From Desulfobacteraceae bacterium (GTDB lineage: Bacteria; Desulfobacterota; Desulfobacteria; Desulfobacterales; Desulfobacteraceae), in NCBI GenBank assembly GCA_030638935.1, contig DAOWDR010000112.1:1-13505 (forward strand): a stretch of DNA of 13,505 nt, in the 5' to 3' direction. Under the pieces are notes generated by a model. It saw only the letters and a list, made by a program, of their open reading frames with translations, had not been told where the DNA came from and ran no database searches. The stretch's first letter is position 1. Each line of letters opens with the position of its first letter. The translations under genes and the position numbers were made by a program. Below, one piece after another: positions 1 through 6,858 of the stretch.

Positions 1-368
1 AAAATCGGAAGTGTGAGGTATTGCTCAAAAACAAGTTGAAAATAATTGTTGATTTCGTCTTGGTGCTCTATTAACAGGGTTTCGATTTTACAACTATTTC
101 AAAATTAAGAATCCTCTTGATTGGAGATCAAAATTGCAGTGATGTTTTGGGTTGATTTACCGGGGCCGCAGGCAGGTGATGGGGTAAGGGTTAAACCGGT
201 TTTAAATGCTGTGGTCCGCATGGAGGCGGAGGAGCAGCATTTACCTCGGACCAGGACATGGATGTCCTGGGAGAATGAGGTGATGCCCTTACCCCGTCGC
301 CTGCCGGAACTTGGCGAGATGAGAACCCAGGCAACCACTTAAAAGTGATAGTCTGCAGTCTATTGATT
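1..368. other. Non-coding gap downstream of the MotE-like gene
   Basis: No credible gene is visible on either strand. The short open frames here have no family signature and overlap a nested palindrome that distorts all frames. Bases 1-120 are AT-rich (38 of 120 are G or C) with no ATG on the minus strand, so the next gene of the operon must start beyond the window edge or use a rare start. Bases 161-310 are GC-rich (90 of 150) and hold the folded element listed separately. The rest of the operon is packed with gaps under 35 bases, so this gap is exceptional. I see no sigma-54 site and no hairpin followed by a T-run here. Confidence 0.7.
171..305. repeat. Nested palindromic element / candidate structured RNA
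   Basis: An outer stem pairs 171-190 with 286-305 (18 Watson-Crick pairs of 20; the other two, 177/299 and 180/296, are G-T). It may continue as 195-197 with 279-281. Inside are a 10-bp palindrome (193-202), a hairpin pairing 204-211 with 235-242 (perfect, 8 bp) and capped by 215-219 with 226-230 (perfect, 5 bp), and a second hairpin pairing 251-258 with 263-270 (perfect, 8 bp, four-base loop). Together these make a multi-branched fold of about 135 bases. A further 6-bp pairing, 148-153 with 324-329, could enclose it. It could be an ERIC-like intergenic palindrome, a small mobile element or a non-coding RNA. Nothing here tells which, and I do not recognise the family. Confidence 0.65.
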
Positions 369-1004
369 TTATTTATTTTTCTTAAAGGCCAGGCGTTCGC
401 TGATTTTTGCCGCTTTCCCGGAATCAACAAAGGCTAAAATCTGGGCAGCGGACGCTTCCCTCATTCGCGAGAAAATCTCCTGGGCCACGTCCAGGGTCAT
501 TTTATCAACAATCAGGGCGGCATTTTTGGGTTTCATGCCTGCATACATTTTTACCAATCTTCCAATTTTGGCTTCGTATGCTGCTTCTTTTTCCACCTCT
601 TTCCGGGTTTTCTTTTCTTCAAGCAGGGCCATATCCTCTTTTATCTGTTTTTTTAATGTTTCCAGGGCAGCCAGCTTTTCATCAATCTGTTCTTCGTATC
701 TTTCCAGTTCTTTTTTTTCCTGATCAATCTGTTTTTGGTTCTTCTCAATCAGAACTTTCTTATCTTCAAGCCCCCTTAAAACCACCTTGGCAGGATCCGG
801 ACATTCAGGACATTCAGGACAGGGCACTTCACCTTCTGACTCGGCCGTTGCCGGGTCCGCTCCGTCTTTTTCTTCCTTGTCTTCGGCAAAGGCATTGTTT
901 GTAACCGCCTTAAAAACAAAACCATTTTTGTACCCCAAACCGGACAGGCCCGAAAATAAAAGATAAAAAACAAGAACTAAGATTATTTTTTTATTTATTG
1001 TCAT
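369..1004 (-). CDS. MotE-like protein (membrane-anchored coiled coil with MgtE-N/FliG-N-like C-terminus)
   Basis: A 211-residue protein. Residues 6-23 form a hydrophobic N-terminal segment that acts as a signal peptide or membrane anchor; an AFA-ED sequence at 38-42 could be a cleavage site but lies far from the hydrophobic core. A short acidic stretch follows, then a striking cysteine motif, CPECPECP (C62, C65, C68). Residues about 80-145 are a highly charged coiled coil. The C-terminal 60 residues contain helical repeats like the MgtE cytoplasmic N-domain (KPKNAALIVDKM, then EIFSRM and AAQIL motifs), the arrangement of proteins annotated as MotE family. Known MotE proteins act in the periplasm in flagellar motor or MotC function; here that role is inferred from domain layout and from being last in a fli operon. 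The start overlaps the end of fliJ by 14 bases. Confidence 0.75.
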   Translation of the reverse strand: MTINKKIILVLVFYLLFSGLSGLGYKNGFVFKAVTNNAFAEDKEEKDGADPATAESEGEVPCPECPECPDPAKVVLRGLEDKKVLIEKNQKQIDQEKKELERYEEQIDEKLAALETLKKQIKEDMALLEEKKTRKEVEKEAAYEAKIGRLVKMYAGMKPKNAALIVDKMTLDVAQEIFSRMREASAAQILAFVDSGKAAKISERLAFKKNK

Positions 1005-1449
1005 TGGAAATTTCCCTTGCTTTTTTTAAAGATGAAATTTCATCCAGTTCTTTTTGTTCTGCCACAAGCAATTCTTTATTATATTCCTTTGCTCGGGTTT
1101 CTCGTAACCGTTCCATGGCCTTTTTGTCAATGCTTCTTTTTTTAAGTTGGAGGCGTTTTTTTTCAAGAATCTTACCCAATTGAACCTTGTGCTGTTTTTC
1201 CTGGTTAATCATGAGCCCCACAGCTCCCAGATAGGAATGGTGCTGCTTGAATTCCCGGGCCCCCACCCCTTTCTCCACAATTTTTTCCAGTTGCAGAGCC
1301 GATTGACCATGGGTAGCTTGAAGTGAGTCAATCTGTTTTTCACAGGCCGTCACCTCCATGACCGTCTTGGCCATATCCTGCTGGGCCATCCGCTCAAGAT
1401 GTTTTCTAAAATTCAACAAGGCTTGCAATTTAAACTCAAAACGTTTCAT
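991..1449 (-). CDS. fliJ: Flagellar export chaperone/stalk protein FliJ
   Basis: A 152-residue, highly charged, almost wholly helical protein starting with the MKRFEFKLQALLNFRK pattern typical of FliJ (a basic N-terminus with FxLQxLLxxR). FliJ is a soluble part of the flagellar type III export apparatus. It forms an antiparallel coiled coil that sits in the FliI hexamer like the gamma subunit of F1-ATPase and couples the ATPase to the export gate. The length is normal for the family. FliI ends nine bases upstream. No good Shine-Dalgarno lies next to the ATG; a GGAGG is present but about 20 bases away inside fliI, so translation probably depends on coupling to fliI. The gene overlaps the downstream MotE-like gene. 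Sequence conservation in FliJ is low, so the call rests on N-terminus, coiled coil and position together. Confidence 0.9.
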   Translation of the reverse strand: MKRFEFKLQALLNFRKHLERMAQQDMAKTVMEVTACEKQIDSLQATHGQSALQLEKIVEKGVGAREFKQHHSYLGAVGLMINQEKQHKVQLGKILEKKRLQLKKRSIDKKAMERLRETRAKEYNKELLVAEQKELDEISSLKKAREISNDNK

Positions 1450-1458
1450 TGCGGTCTA

Positions 1459-2796
1459 TTATTTCTTTACCTCCAATGCCTTTTTTAATCCTTTTACACT
1501 GGCTTTATGATCTTTTTTTATATCCATATTCTGGCGCAAAAATTGATTGATTCTCGGCATCAGCTTTTTGGCCAGGTCAATCTGGGGGTCAGATCCATCC
1601 ACATATGCACCAATGGTGATCATATCTTCTGCTTTTTTATAGGATGCCATTATATTAACTGCTTTCTCCCTCAGGGCAATATGGTCAGGTTCGCTTACAT
1701 CCCGCATTACCCTTGAGACACTTGCCATGACATCAATGGCCGGATAATGCCCTTGATTGGCCAGATCCCGGGACAACACAATGTGGCCGTCCACTATGGA
1801 ACGAACCGTATCCCCCACAGGGTCATTCAAATCATCACCCTCCACAAGGACCGTGTATATCCCTGTAATGGATCCCCCGCTTTCCAGGTTACCGGCCCGT
1901 TCAAGCAGCACCGGGATCTGAACAAAAAAGGAAGGGGTATACCCCCTGGTGGTTGGCGGTTCACCCGCAGCCAGGCCAACATCCCTTGATGACATGTCAA
2001 ACCTGGTTATGGAGTCCACCATGAGCAGGACATTTTTTCCCTGATCCCTAAAGTATTCGGCAATGGTGGTGGCCAGATAGGCTCCCCGAATACGGGTCAA
2101 CGGCGGCATATCAGAAGTGGCAGCAACAACAACCGCCCGTCTTAAGCCTTCTTCCTGCAAGGTATCATTGACAAAATCCTTTACCTCCCGCCCCCGTTCT
2201 CCCACAAGCCCTATGACCACCACGTCGGCACTGGTATGCTTGGTCATCATGCCTAAAAGAACACTCTTGCCCACACCGGAACCGGCCATGATGGCCACCC
2301 GTTGTCCCTTTCCCAGGGTAATCATGCTATTGATGGCCCCTACACCTACATCCAGGGGTTCTTTAATGGGTTTTCGCTCCATGGGACCGACCGGTTTACC
2401 ATAGAGATAATATTGGTCTGTGGCCTCAATTTTACCTTTACCGTCAATGGGATTTCCCATTCCGTCGATGACCCGGCCCAACAATTGGTCCGACACCCCC
2501 ACCATGGGTGAAGCTGCAACCGGAATAATCCGGCTGCCAAGACTGATTCCCCGGATATCTCCATAGGGCATAAGTAACGCTTTTTCCTGTTTAAACCCAA
2601 CTACCTCAGCCTTGATTTTCTCACCCCGGTTGTTGATGATGCTACAAATACCGCCTATTCCCAACCCCAGACTGTCCCCTTCTGCAATGAGGCCCACTAC
2701 CTGGGTAATCCTACCTTCTGGCTGAACGGTTTTCGCCCCGTCCACCGCCCTAAAATACTTTTCAAAGTTAATTTTATTTAGGGAATCGCCCTTCAT
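1459..2796 (-). CDS. fliI: Flagellum-specific ATPase FliI
   Basis: A 445-residue F1-like ATPase that energises the flagellar type III export apparatus at the cytoplasmic face of the basal body. The Walker A motif AGSGVGKS is at residues 171-178, the GERGREV catalytic loop at about 199-205, and the Walker B strand VLLMVDS ends with D261. The family signature RFDMSSRDVGLAAGEPP with TRGYTPS follows at about 265-290. The N-terminal beta-barrel region (about 20-95) and the helical C-terminal domain are both present, and the length is normal. The ATG overlaps the fliH stop (ATGA), so it is coupled to its regulator FliH. FliJ follows nine bases later. No residue expected to be essential is missing. 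Confusion with a virulence-type injectisome ATPase is unlikely given the flagellar neighbours. Confidence 0.97.
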   Translation of the reverse strand: MKGDSLNKINFEKYFRAVDGAKTVQPEGRITQVVGLIAEGDSLGLGIGGICSIINNRGEKIKAEVVGFKQEKALLMPYGDIRGISLGSRIIPVAASPMVGVSDQLLGRVIDGMGNPIDGKGKIEATDQYYLYGKPVGPMERKPIKEPLDVGVGAINSMITLGKGQRVAIMAGSGVGKSVLLGMMTKHTSADVVVIGLVGERGREVKDFVNDTLQEEGLRRAVVVAATSDMPPLTRIRGAYLATTIAEYFRDQGKNVLLMVDSITRFDMSSRDVGLAAGEPPTTRGYTPSFFVQIPVLLERAGNLESGGSITGIYTVLVEGDDLNDPVGDTVRSIVDGHIVLSRDLANQGHYPAIDVMASVSRVMRDVSEPDHIALREKAVNIMASYKKAEDMITIGAYVDGSDPQIDLAKKLMPRINQFLRQNMDIKKDHKASVKGLKKALEVKK

Positions 2797-3797
2797 GACA
2801 GGCCTGCGTTTTTAATGGCAGCGTTTTTAATAGCGTCATGGACGGCAGAAAGCTTTGATTCAGGATCAGTTGAAATGGAAGCTGTTGCAGTTTCTATCTT
2901 GCATCCTCCCCTGTTTATCAGAGGATCAGACTTTACAGCCACACGTTTCAAAGATCCAACTGCCTCAAAGAATTCATCCTTGATCATTTCAATATATTCG
3001 TAATCTTCCGACGAGACATTTAAAACTATTTCTTCCGGAGCAACAAGGCTTTTCAAGGCATCTAAAATGGTATGCCTTACAATTTCATCATCCACATCCA
3101 AACTGGCCATAACAGCTTTTTGTGAAATTTTAAAAATCAATGACAAAATCTGGGTTTCATATTTCTCAACCAAATCTTCCAGCATATGGTCTGCGGTATT
3201 AAGGGTATCCTTCAGGGGATCAAGAATTTGAGCTGCTTCTTTTTGGATTTGGGCTTCTGCTTTTTTTCGACCCTCCTGAAACCCCTTATCAAATCCGTCT
3301 GCCTCTCCCTTTACAAACCCTTCTTTTTCTCCTTTTTCAAATCCCTCCGGCTCTCCTTTTTGATAGCCTTCTTCATATCCTTTGACCTTCCCTTTTTCTT
3401 CCCCGGCAACCATGCCCTGTTGAAATCCCTTTGCATGGCCTTGCTCAAATGCCTGCTCTTCCATGGAATTTTCAGGTTCTGCTTCTTGTACGGCCCCCTC
3501 CTGATCCGTAATTTCCGGGAAGCCATCCTCCCCTGGAGCCTTAAGCCGGTCCTTACCTGTTCCCTTGATCAGGGGCTCAAAGGGTTCTGCCTTGACCTCC
3601 TTATCAAAGGAGTACAATGCCTCAAAAAAGATGGGTCCATCTTCTTTGAGTTCAGAGGGACCAAACAACATTTTGAATCGCTCCAAATCCGGTTTGACTT
3701 CATCCGATTTATTGGAAAGCTCATCATCAAAGGAGTCAAGGGTGGCTATATCAATGGGTTTGAACTCATTTTTTTCAATATCAGACAAGGACATCAT
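2793..3797 (-). CDS. fliH: Flagellar assembly protein FliH with extended glycine-repeat segment
   Basis: A 334-residue protein from the ATG at 3797. FliH binds FliI, inhibits its ATPase and tethers the FliI-FliJ complex to the C-ring; it resembles the peripheral stalk (b plus delta) of F-ATPases. The N-terminal ~115 residues are acidic and low in complexity. Next comes an unbroken xxxG tetrad repeat (about residues 117-176), the FliH hallmark, and then a helical/globular C-terminal domain with the FliH/V-ATPase-E-like pattern (KISQKAVMASL, and KSLVAPEEIVLNVSSEDYE). The frame can be extended to a TTG at 3812, but that codon has no Shine-Dalgarno. AAGGAAAGG lies directly before tandem ATG codons at 3797 and 3794, so one of these is preferred. 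It overlaps fliG by 17 bases and fliI by 4. It is longer than many FliH proteins (about 230-260 residues), because of the N-terminus and the repeat. Confidence 0.92.
   Translation of the reverse strand: MMSLSDIEKNEFKPIDIATLDSFDDELSNKSDEVKPDLERFKMLFGPSELKEDGPIFFEALYSFDKEVKAEPFEPLIKGTGKDRLKAPGEDGFPEITDQEGAVQEAEPENSMEEQAFEQGHAKGFQQGMVAGEEKGKVKGYEEGYQKGEPEGFEKGEKEGFVKGEADGFDKGFQEGRKKAEAQIQKEAAQILDPLKDTLNTADHMLEDLVEKYETQILSLIFKISQKAVMASLDVDDEIVRHTILDALKSLVAPEEIVLNVSSEDYEYIEMIKDEFFEAVGSLKRVAVKSDPLINRGGCKIETATASISTDPESKLSAVHDAIKNAAIKNAGLS
3270..3449 (-). repeat. xxxG tandem repeat coding segment in fliH
   Basis: This segment encodes fifteen consecutive tetrads ending in glycine (glycines at every fourth residue from 120 to 176 in ATG numbering), enriched in K, E, Q and F/Y at the other positions. 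The pattern belongs to the AxxxG/GxxxG repeats known from FliH, which form an unusually tight helix-helix dimer. Codons vary between units, so it is an old protein-level repeat and not a recent DNA tandem duplication. Confidence 0.9.
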
Positions 3798-4794
3798 CCT
3801 TTCCTTTACCAAGGGTTATGGTTCCATCAGCCTCCAGTTCTTTGGCTGCCCTGATCACTGCCTGCTGTGCCTCTTCAACCTCTGTCAGACGAACCGGCCC
3901 CATGGCCTCAAGGTCATCCTTAAGCATTTCACCTGCTCTCTGGGACAGGTTGGAGAATATTTTTTCTTTCATCTCTTCCGTGGCTGTCTTCAGTGCATAT
4001 GTAAGTTGCTGACCTTCCACTTTCTTAAGAATTTCCCTCATGGCCGTATCATCAATATTGGTGAGATCCTCAAAAACAAACATCAGGTTCCGGATATCAT
4101 TGGCCATTTCCGCATCATCTTCCTCAACAAATTCCATGACAGCATCTTCGGTTGATTTATCAACACCGTTAATAATATCCACAAGCACCTCCAGGCCACC
4201 GGCCTTTCCGCCAGGACCAACCGCACCGCTGAGTTCCATTTTCAAGGCCTTGTCCACATCCCTTACCACATCTTCGGAAATCTGGCCTAACTTTGCAATT
4301 CTCAAGGCAATATCCCCTTTTTGCTCATCGGGAAGGCTCATCAAAATTTCCGAGGATATTTCAGAAGGCATATGGGCCAATATCATGGCAATGGTCTGGG
4401 GGTGTTCACCTTCCACATATCCGGCAAGGGTTCCAACATTGACATTCCGGCTCCAGATAAAAGGTTTGTCCTGTTTCTTTTTTTCAAGATCTTCCAGAAT
4501 GGCCCGGGCATTTTCTCCCGTCAATGTTTTTGAAACAACATTTTTGATAAAGGAATCCTTTTCAACGATTATCTTTGATTCACCCTCAAATTTTTCAACA
4601 AATTCCTCGGAAACAGCCCTGAGCATTTCCGGGGTAATATGGTCGACCTTTGACATTTCAAAGGCAATCTCGGCGATTTCCTGTTCGTTCATTTTTTCGA
4701 ACACTTTGGTGGCATAGTCTTCGCCCATTGCCATCAGAAAAACGGCTGCTTTTTGACACCCTGTCATATTTTCCGGATCCAGTATATCTACCAT
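3781..4794 (-). CDS. fliG: Flagellar motor switch protein FliG
   Basis: A 337-residue rotor protein that joins the MS-ring (FliF) to FliM/FliN and carries the torque-generating face opposite the stator. The N-terminal domain begins with the typical LDPENMTGCQKAAVFLMAMG region. The middle domain has the EHPQTIAMILAHM motif near 129-141. The C-terminal domain has FVFEDLTNIDD and the charged helix. All five residues matching the E. coli torque residues are present: K269, R286, D293, D294 and R302 (E. coli K264, R281, D288, D289, R297). The length is normal. It starts four bases after the fliF stop and overlaps fliH at its end. The preserved charge set suggests an ordinary ion-driven MotAB-type motor; the stator genes are outside this window. 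Confidence 0.97.
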   Translation of the reverse strand: MVDILDPENMTGCQKAAVFLMAMGEDYATKVFEKMNEQEIAEIAFEMSKVDHITPEMLRAVSEEFVEKFEGESKIIVEKDSFIKNVVSKTLTGENARAILEDLEKKKQDKPFIWSRNVNVGTLAGYVEGEHPQTIAMILAHMPSEISSEILMSLPDEQKGDIALRIAKLGQISEDVVRDVDKALKMELSGAVGPGGKAGGLEVLVDIINGVDKSTEDAVMEFVEEDDAEMANDIRNLMFVFEDLTNIDDTAMREILKKVEGQQLTYALKTATEEMKEKIFSNLSQRAGEMLKDDLEAMGPVRLTEVEEAQQAVIRAAKELEADGTITLGKGKDDVLV

Positions 4795-4797
4795 ATT

Positions 4798-6513
4798 TTA
4801 CGACTCCTCTGTTTCGCTGACCCAGCCTTTGATAATATTGACTGTCTTGAAAAGATCTTTGTTGGCATAATACTTGGCTTTTTCATTGACCGACATATTG
4901 CTCAGGTAGGTTGCCCGTTCACTTGCCGTCATTTTCTTTAAGAATTCTTCTTTCTGCTCTTCGGTCATCAGTTCAAGAAATTCTTTCTGCTGATTACCAT
5001 CCATCTCAATAAACTGGGGCTCTTTTTCCTCTTCCCCAAGAAGTGCCAGCTCCTCGGGACCGGGCAATGCTTCCTTTTCCACTGTCACCCTGATATCTTT
5101 GACAGTTTTTATAATCGGACGGATAACGAAGAGAAACAGAACCATGACCAGCAGGAGGTTAGCAATGAGCCGACCATATTCGTTCTGAACCATCCGCCAT
5201 CCTGTCAGGGCCGGCTCCGCCAGATCCATGTCGCCAATGGATGCAAATGGAAAACACTCCATGGAAACCTGGTCGCTTCGCTCTTCATTATAGCCCATTG
5301 CCTTGACAACGATATCTTCAAATTGTTTCATCTCCTCGGCAGACCGCGACAAATATACCCGTTTCCGGTTTCCGGTTTCATCCACCTTAAACTCATATTT
5401 CCCGTCAATCACTGCTGCCACGGAAAGCCGATTCAAGACTGCCATAGGTTTCCGGGTTTCTCTGATCCTCTTGCTTACCTCGTAATTTACGGTATCATCA
5501 CTTTTGTTGACCGTCTCATTGTTTTTATCACCCAAATTATTTTCATCAACAATGGGATTTACACTGGAAGGAATCCCAACCTCTTCTGTCAGCTGGGTAA
5601 CCTTTTCAGCCTTGTTCTTACGACTCCGGATGAACTCTCCGCCTCTTTCAAAGGGGTCATAAATCTCTTCGTTCATATTGTTTTTTGAAAAATCCATTTC
5701 CGATGTCACCCGTACAATGGCCTTATCTTGGCCCACGATCCGTTCCAACATGGTTTGGATTCTTTTGGTCAGATTCTCCTCAAACCTCACCTTATACTGA
5801 TATTGGGCATCAGCAAGAGTTTCAGCATCCAGGCGGGCCTGTTCTGCTTCGGATTTTCCTTCAAAAAGAATCCGGCCTGCCGTATCAACGATGGTCACAA
5901 GCTTAGGGGTTAAATCCTGAACAGAACTTGCAACCAAATGGGCAATGGCCGTCACATTTTCCTTGGCTATATCGGAATTGAGTTCCAAAAGGATTGATGC
6001 CGACGGTTTTTTTGTTTCCTCAACAAAAACAGAGTCCTTGGGCAGGACAATCATTACCCTGGCAGTTTTTACCTCATTAAAGGCTGAAATGGTCCGGGAC
6101 AGTTCTCCCTGGAGTGCCCTTTTTTTATTTATCTTTTGTACAAATTCAGTGGTCCCGAATTCTGTCTTATCAAAAATTTCATATCCAACACCGCCGCCAT
6201 TGGGAACCCCTGATTTTGCCATGGTAAGCCTGACATCATAGACAACAGATTCAGGCACCATAATGGTAGTCCCGTCTCCGGTCAGCCGATAGGGGGTATT
6301 TGACTCCTTAAGGATATCCACCACAGCAGCGGCATCTTCTTTTGTCAGTCCACTATACGCCGCTCTGAACTGGGTTTTATTTGTCCAGACAAACATGGTG
6401 GTAAAACCAGCGACCAAAACCATGACAAAAAGTCCCAACCCAATTTTTCTGGAAAGCGACAATTCCTTTAATGTTGTAACTATTCTTTCAATGACAGGAT
6501 TCATCTCAGCCAC
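4798..6513 (-). CDS. fliF: Flagellar MS-ring protein FliF
   Basis: A 571-residue inner-membrane protein that forms the MS-ring, the base for the rod, export gate and C-ring. The first transmembrane helix is at about 22-43. The large periplasmic region follows, with ring-building motifs (AAYSGLTKEDAAAVVDIL near 51-68, then ESNTPYRL, and the GYEIFDKTEFGTTEF segment). The second transmembrane helix is at about 448-466, and a cytoplasmic tail ends in the FliG-binding stretch DLFKTVNIIKGWVSE. The tail contains a 12-residue repeat array (listed separately). The start at 6513 is a GTG with AAAGG nine bases upstream; an in-frame ATG at 6504 has GGAG eight bases upstream and is equally possible. fliE ends 34 bases upstream and fliG begins three bases downstream. 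The overall length is normal. Confidence 0.96.
   Translation of the reverse strand: MAEMNPVIERIVTTLKELSLSRKIGLGLFVMVLVAGFTTMFVWTNKTQFRAAYSGLTKEDAAAVVDILKESNTPYRLTGDGTTIMVPESVVYDVRLTMAKSGVPNGGGVGYEIFDKTEFGTTEFVQKINKKRALQGELSRTISAFNEVKTARVMIVLPKDSVFVEETKKPSASILLELNSDIAKENVTAIAHLVASSVQDLTPKLVTIVDTAGRILFEGKSEAEQARLDAETLADAQYQYKVRFEENLTKRIQTMLERIVGQDKAIVRVTSEMDFSKNNMNEEIYDPFERGGEFIRSRKNKAEKVTQLTEEVGIPSSVNPIVDENNLGDKNNETVNKSDDTVNYEVSKRIRETRKPMAVLNRLSVAAVIDGKYEFKVDETGNRKRVYLSRSAEEMKQFEDIVVKAMGYNEERSDQVSMECFPFASIGDMDLAEPALTGWRMVQNEYGRLIANLLLVMVLFLFVIRPIIKTVKDIRVTVEKEALPGPEELALLGEEEKEPQFIEMDGNQQKEFLELMTEEQKEEFLKKMTASERATYLSNMSVNEKAKYYANKDLFKTVNIIKGWVSETEES
4873..5013 (-). repeat. 12-residue tandem repeat in the FliF cytoplasmic tail
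   Basis: Residues 512-523, 524-535 and 536-547 are three exact-register units of pattern [F/Y]-L-x-x-M-[T/S]-x-x-[E/Q]-[K/R]-[E/A]-x, starting at F512, F524 and Y536. A degenerate eleven-residue unit precedes them from F501, and Y548 starts a decayed fourth. The array lies between the second membrane helix and the FliG-binding C-terminus. The units are predicted amphipathic helices, inferred from hydrophobic spacing only. Confidence 0.75.
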
Positions 6514-6547
6514 TCCATTTTACCTTTATACCTATATAATTTCCCAT

Positions 6548-6844
6548 TTATACCTGCATGCGCATGACTTCGCTGTAAGCCGCCATGACCTTGTTTCTGA
6601 CCTGGGCCAATAATTTCAAGGTGGTACTTGCCTTGCCAAGGGCCAGCATACCTTCATGGATACCCATTTCCCCTTGAATTACTGCTTCAATTGAATCATC
6701 ACCAATATGCTGTTTTGAATTAACATCCAGCACAGCAGCCTTGATTCTCTCTGAAAATTCAGGGTCCCGCCTTTGAATCCTCTGGGCCAGGGGCTCTGTA
6801 TTCAAAGAGATCTTACCATTACCTATACCACTGATATCTGTCAT
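6548..6844 (-). CDS. fliE: Flagellar hook-basal body protein FliE
   Basis: A 98-residue protein of normal family length. FliE is the first periplasmic structure at the rod base; it links the MS-ring and export gate to the rod and is exported by the flagellar apparatus. The visible signature is the C-terminal helix KVMAAYSEVMRMQV, matching the conserved AYQEIMRMQV-type ending of FliE, together with the LGKASTTLKLLAQVRNK stretch before it. No Sec signal peptide is present, as expected. AGGAG sits seven bases before the ATG, so the start is secure. The gene lies 14 bases after flgC and 34 before fliF, in the common flgB-flgC-fliE-fliF order. Confidence 0.96.
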   Translation of the reverse strand: MTDISGIGNGKISLNTEPLAQRIQRRDPEFSERIKAAVLDVNSKQHIGDDSIEAVIQGEMGIHEGMLALGKASTTLKLLAQVRNKVMAAYSEVMRMQV

Positions 6845-6858
6845 TTGTGTCTCCTAAA

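Noticed and set aside
190..196. GTTAAAC resembling the integron attC core box
   Set aside because: It lies inside the fold, not at its end. No matching RYYYAAC box at the other end and no cassette or integrase are seen.
171..305. Palindromic element as an intrinsic terminator of the fli operon
   Set aside because: No T-run follows the stems on either strand, and the stem is too long and branched for a typical Rho-independent terminator.
1..368. Retron or diversity-generating element RNA
   Set aside because: The nested stems recall retron RNA, but no reverse transcriptase or template/variable repeat is visible in the window. It cannot be supported here.
105..430. Small open frames on both strands in and beside the folded element
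   Set aside because: They overlap each other, have no Shine-Dalgarno support or family pattern, and their apparent shared AGDGVR string comes only from the inverted repeat read on both strands.
801..822. Short direct repeats as a CRISPR fragment
   Set aside because: The nine-base units are contiguous, lack spacers and encode the CPECPECP stretch of a real gene.
3798..3812. TTG start adding five residues to FliH
   Set aside because: No Shine-Dalgarno precedes it, while AAGGAAAGG directly precedes tandem ATG codons at 3797 and 3794.
3186..3854. Long plus-strand open frame of 222 codons opposite fliH
   Set aside because: It is a shadow of the repetitive fliH reading frame, with low-complexity F/L/S-rich translation and no family resemblance.
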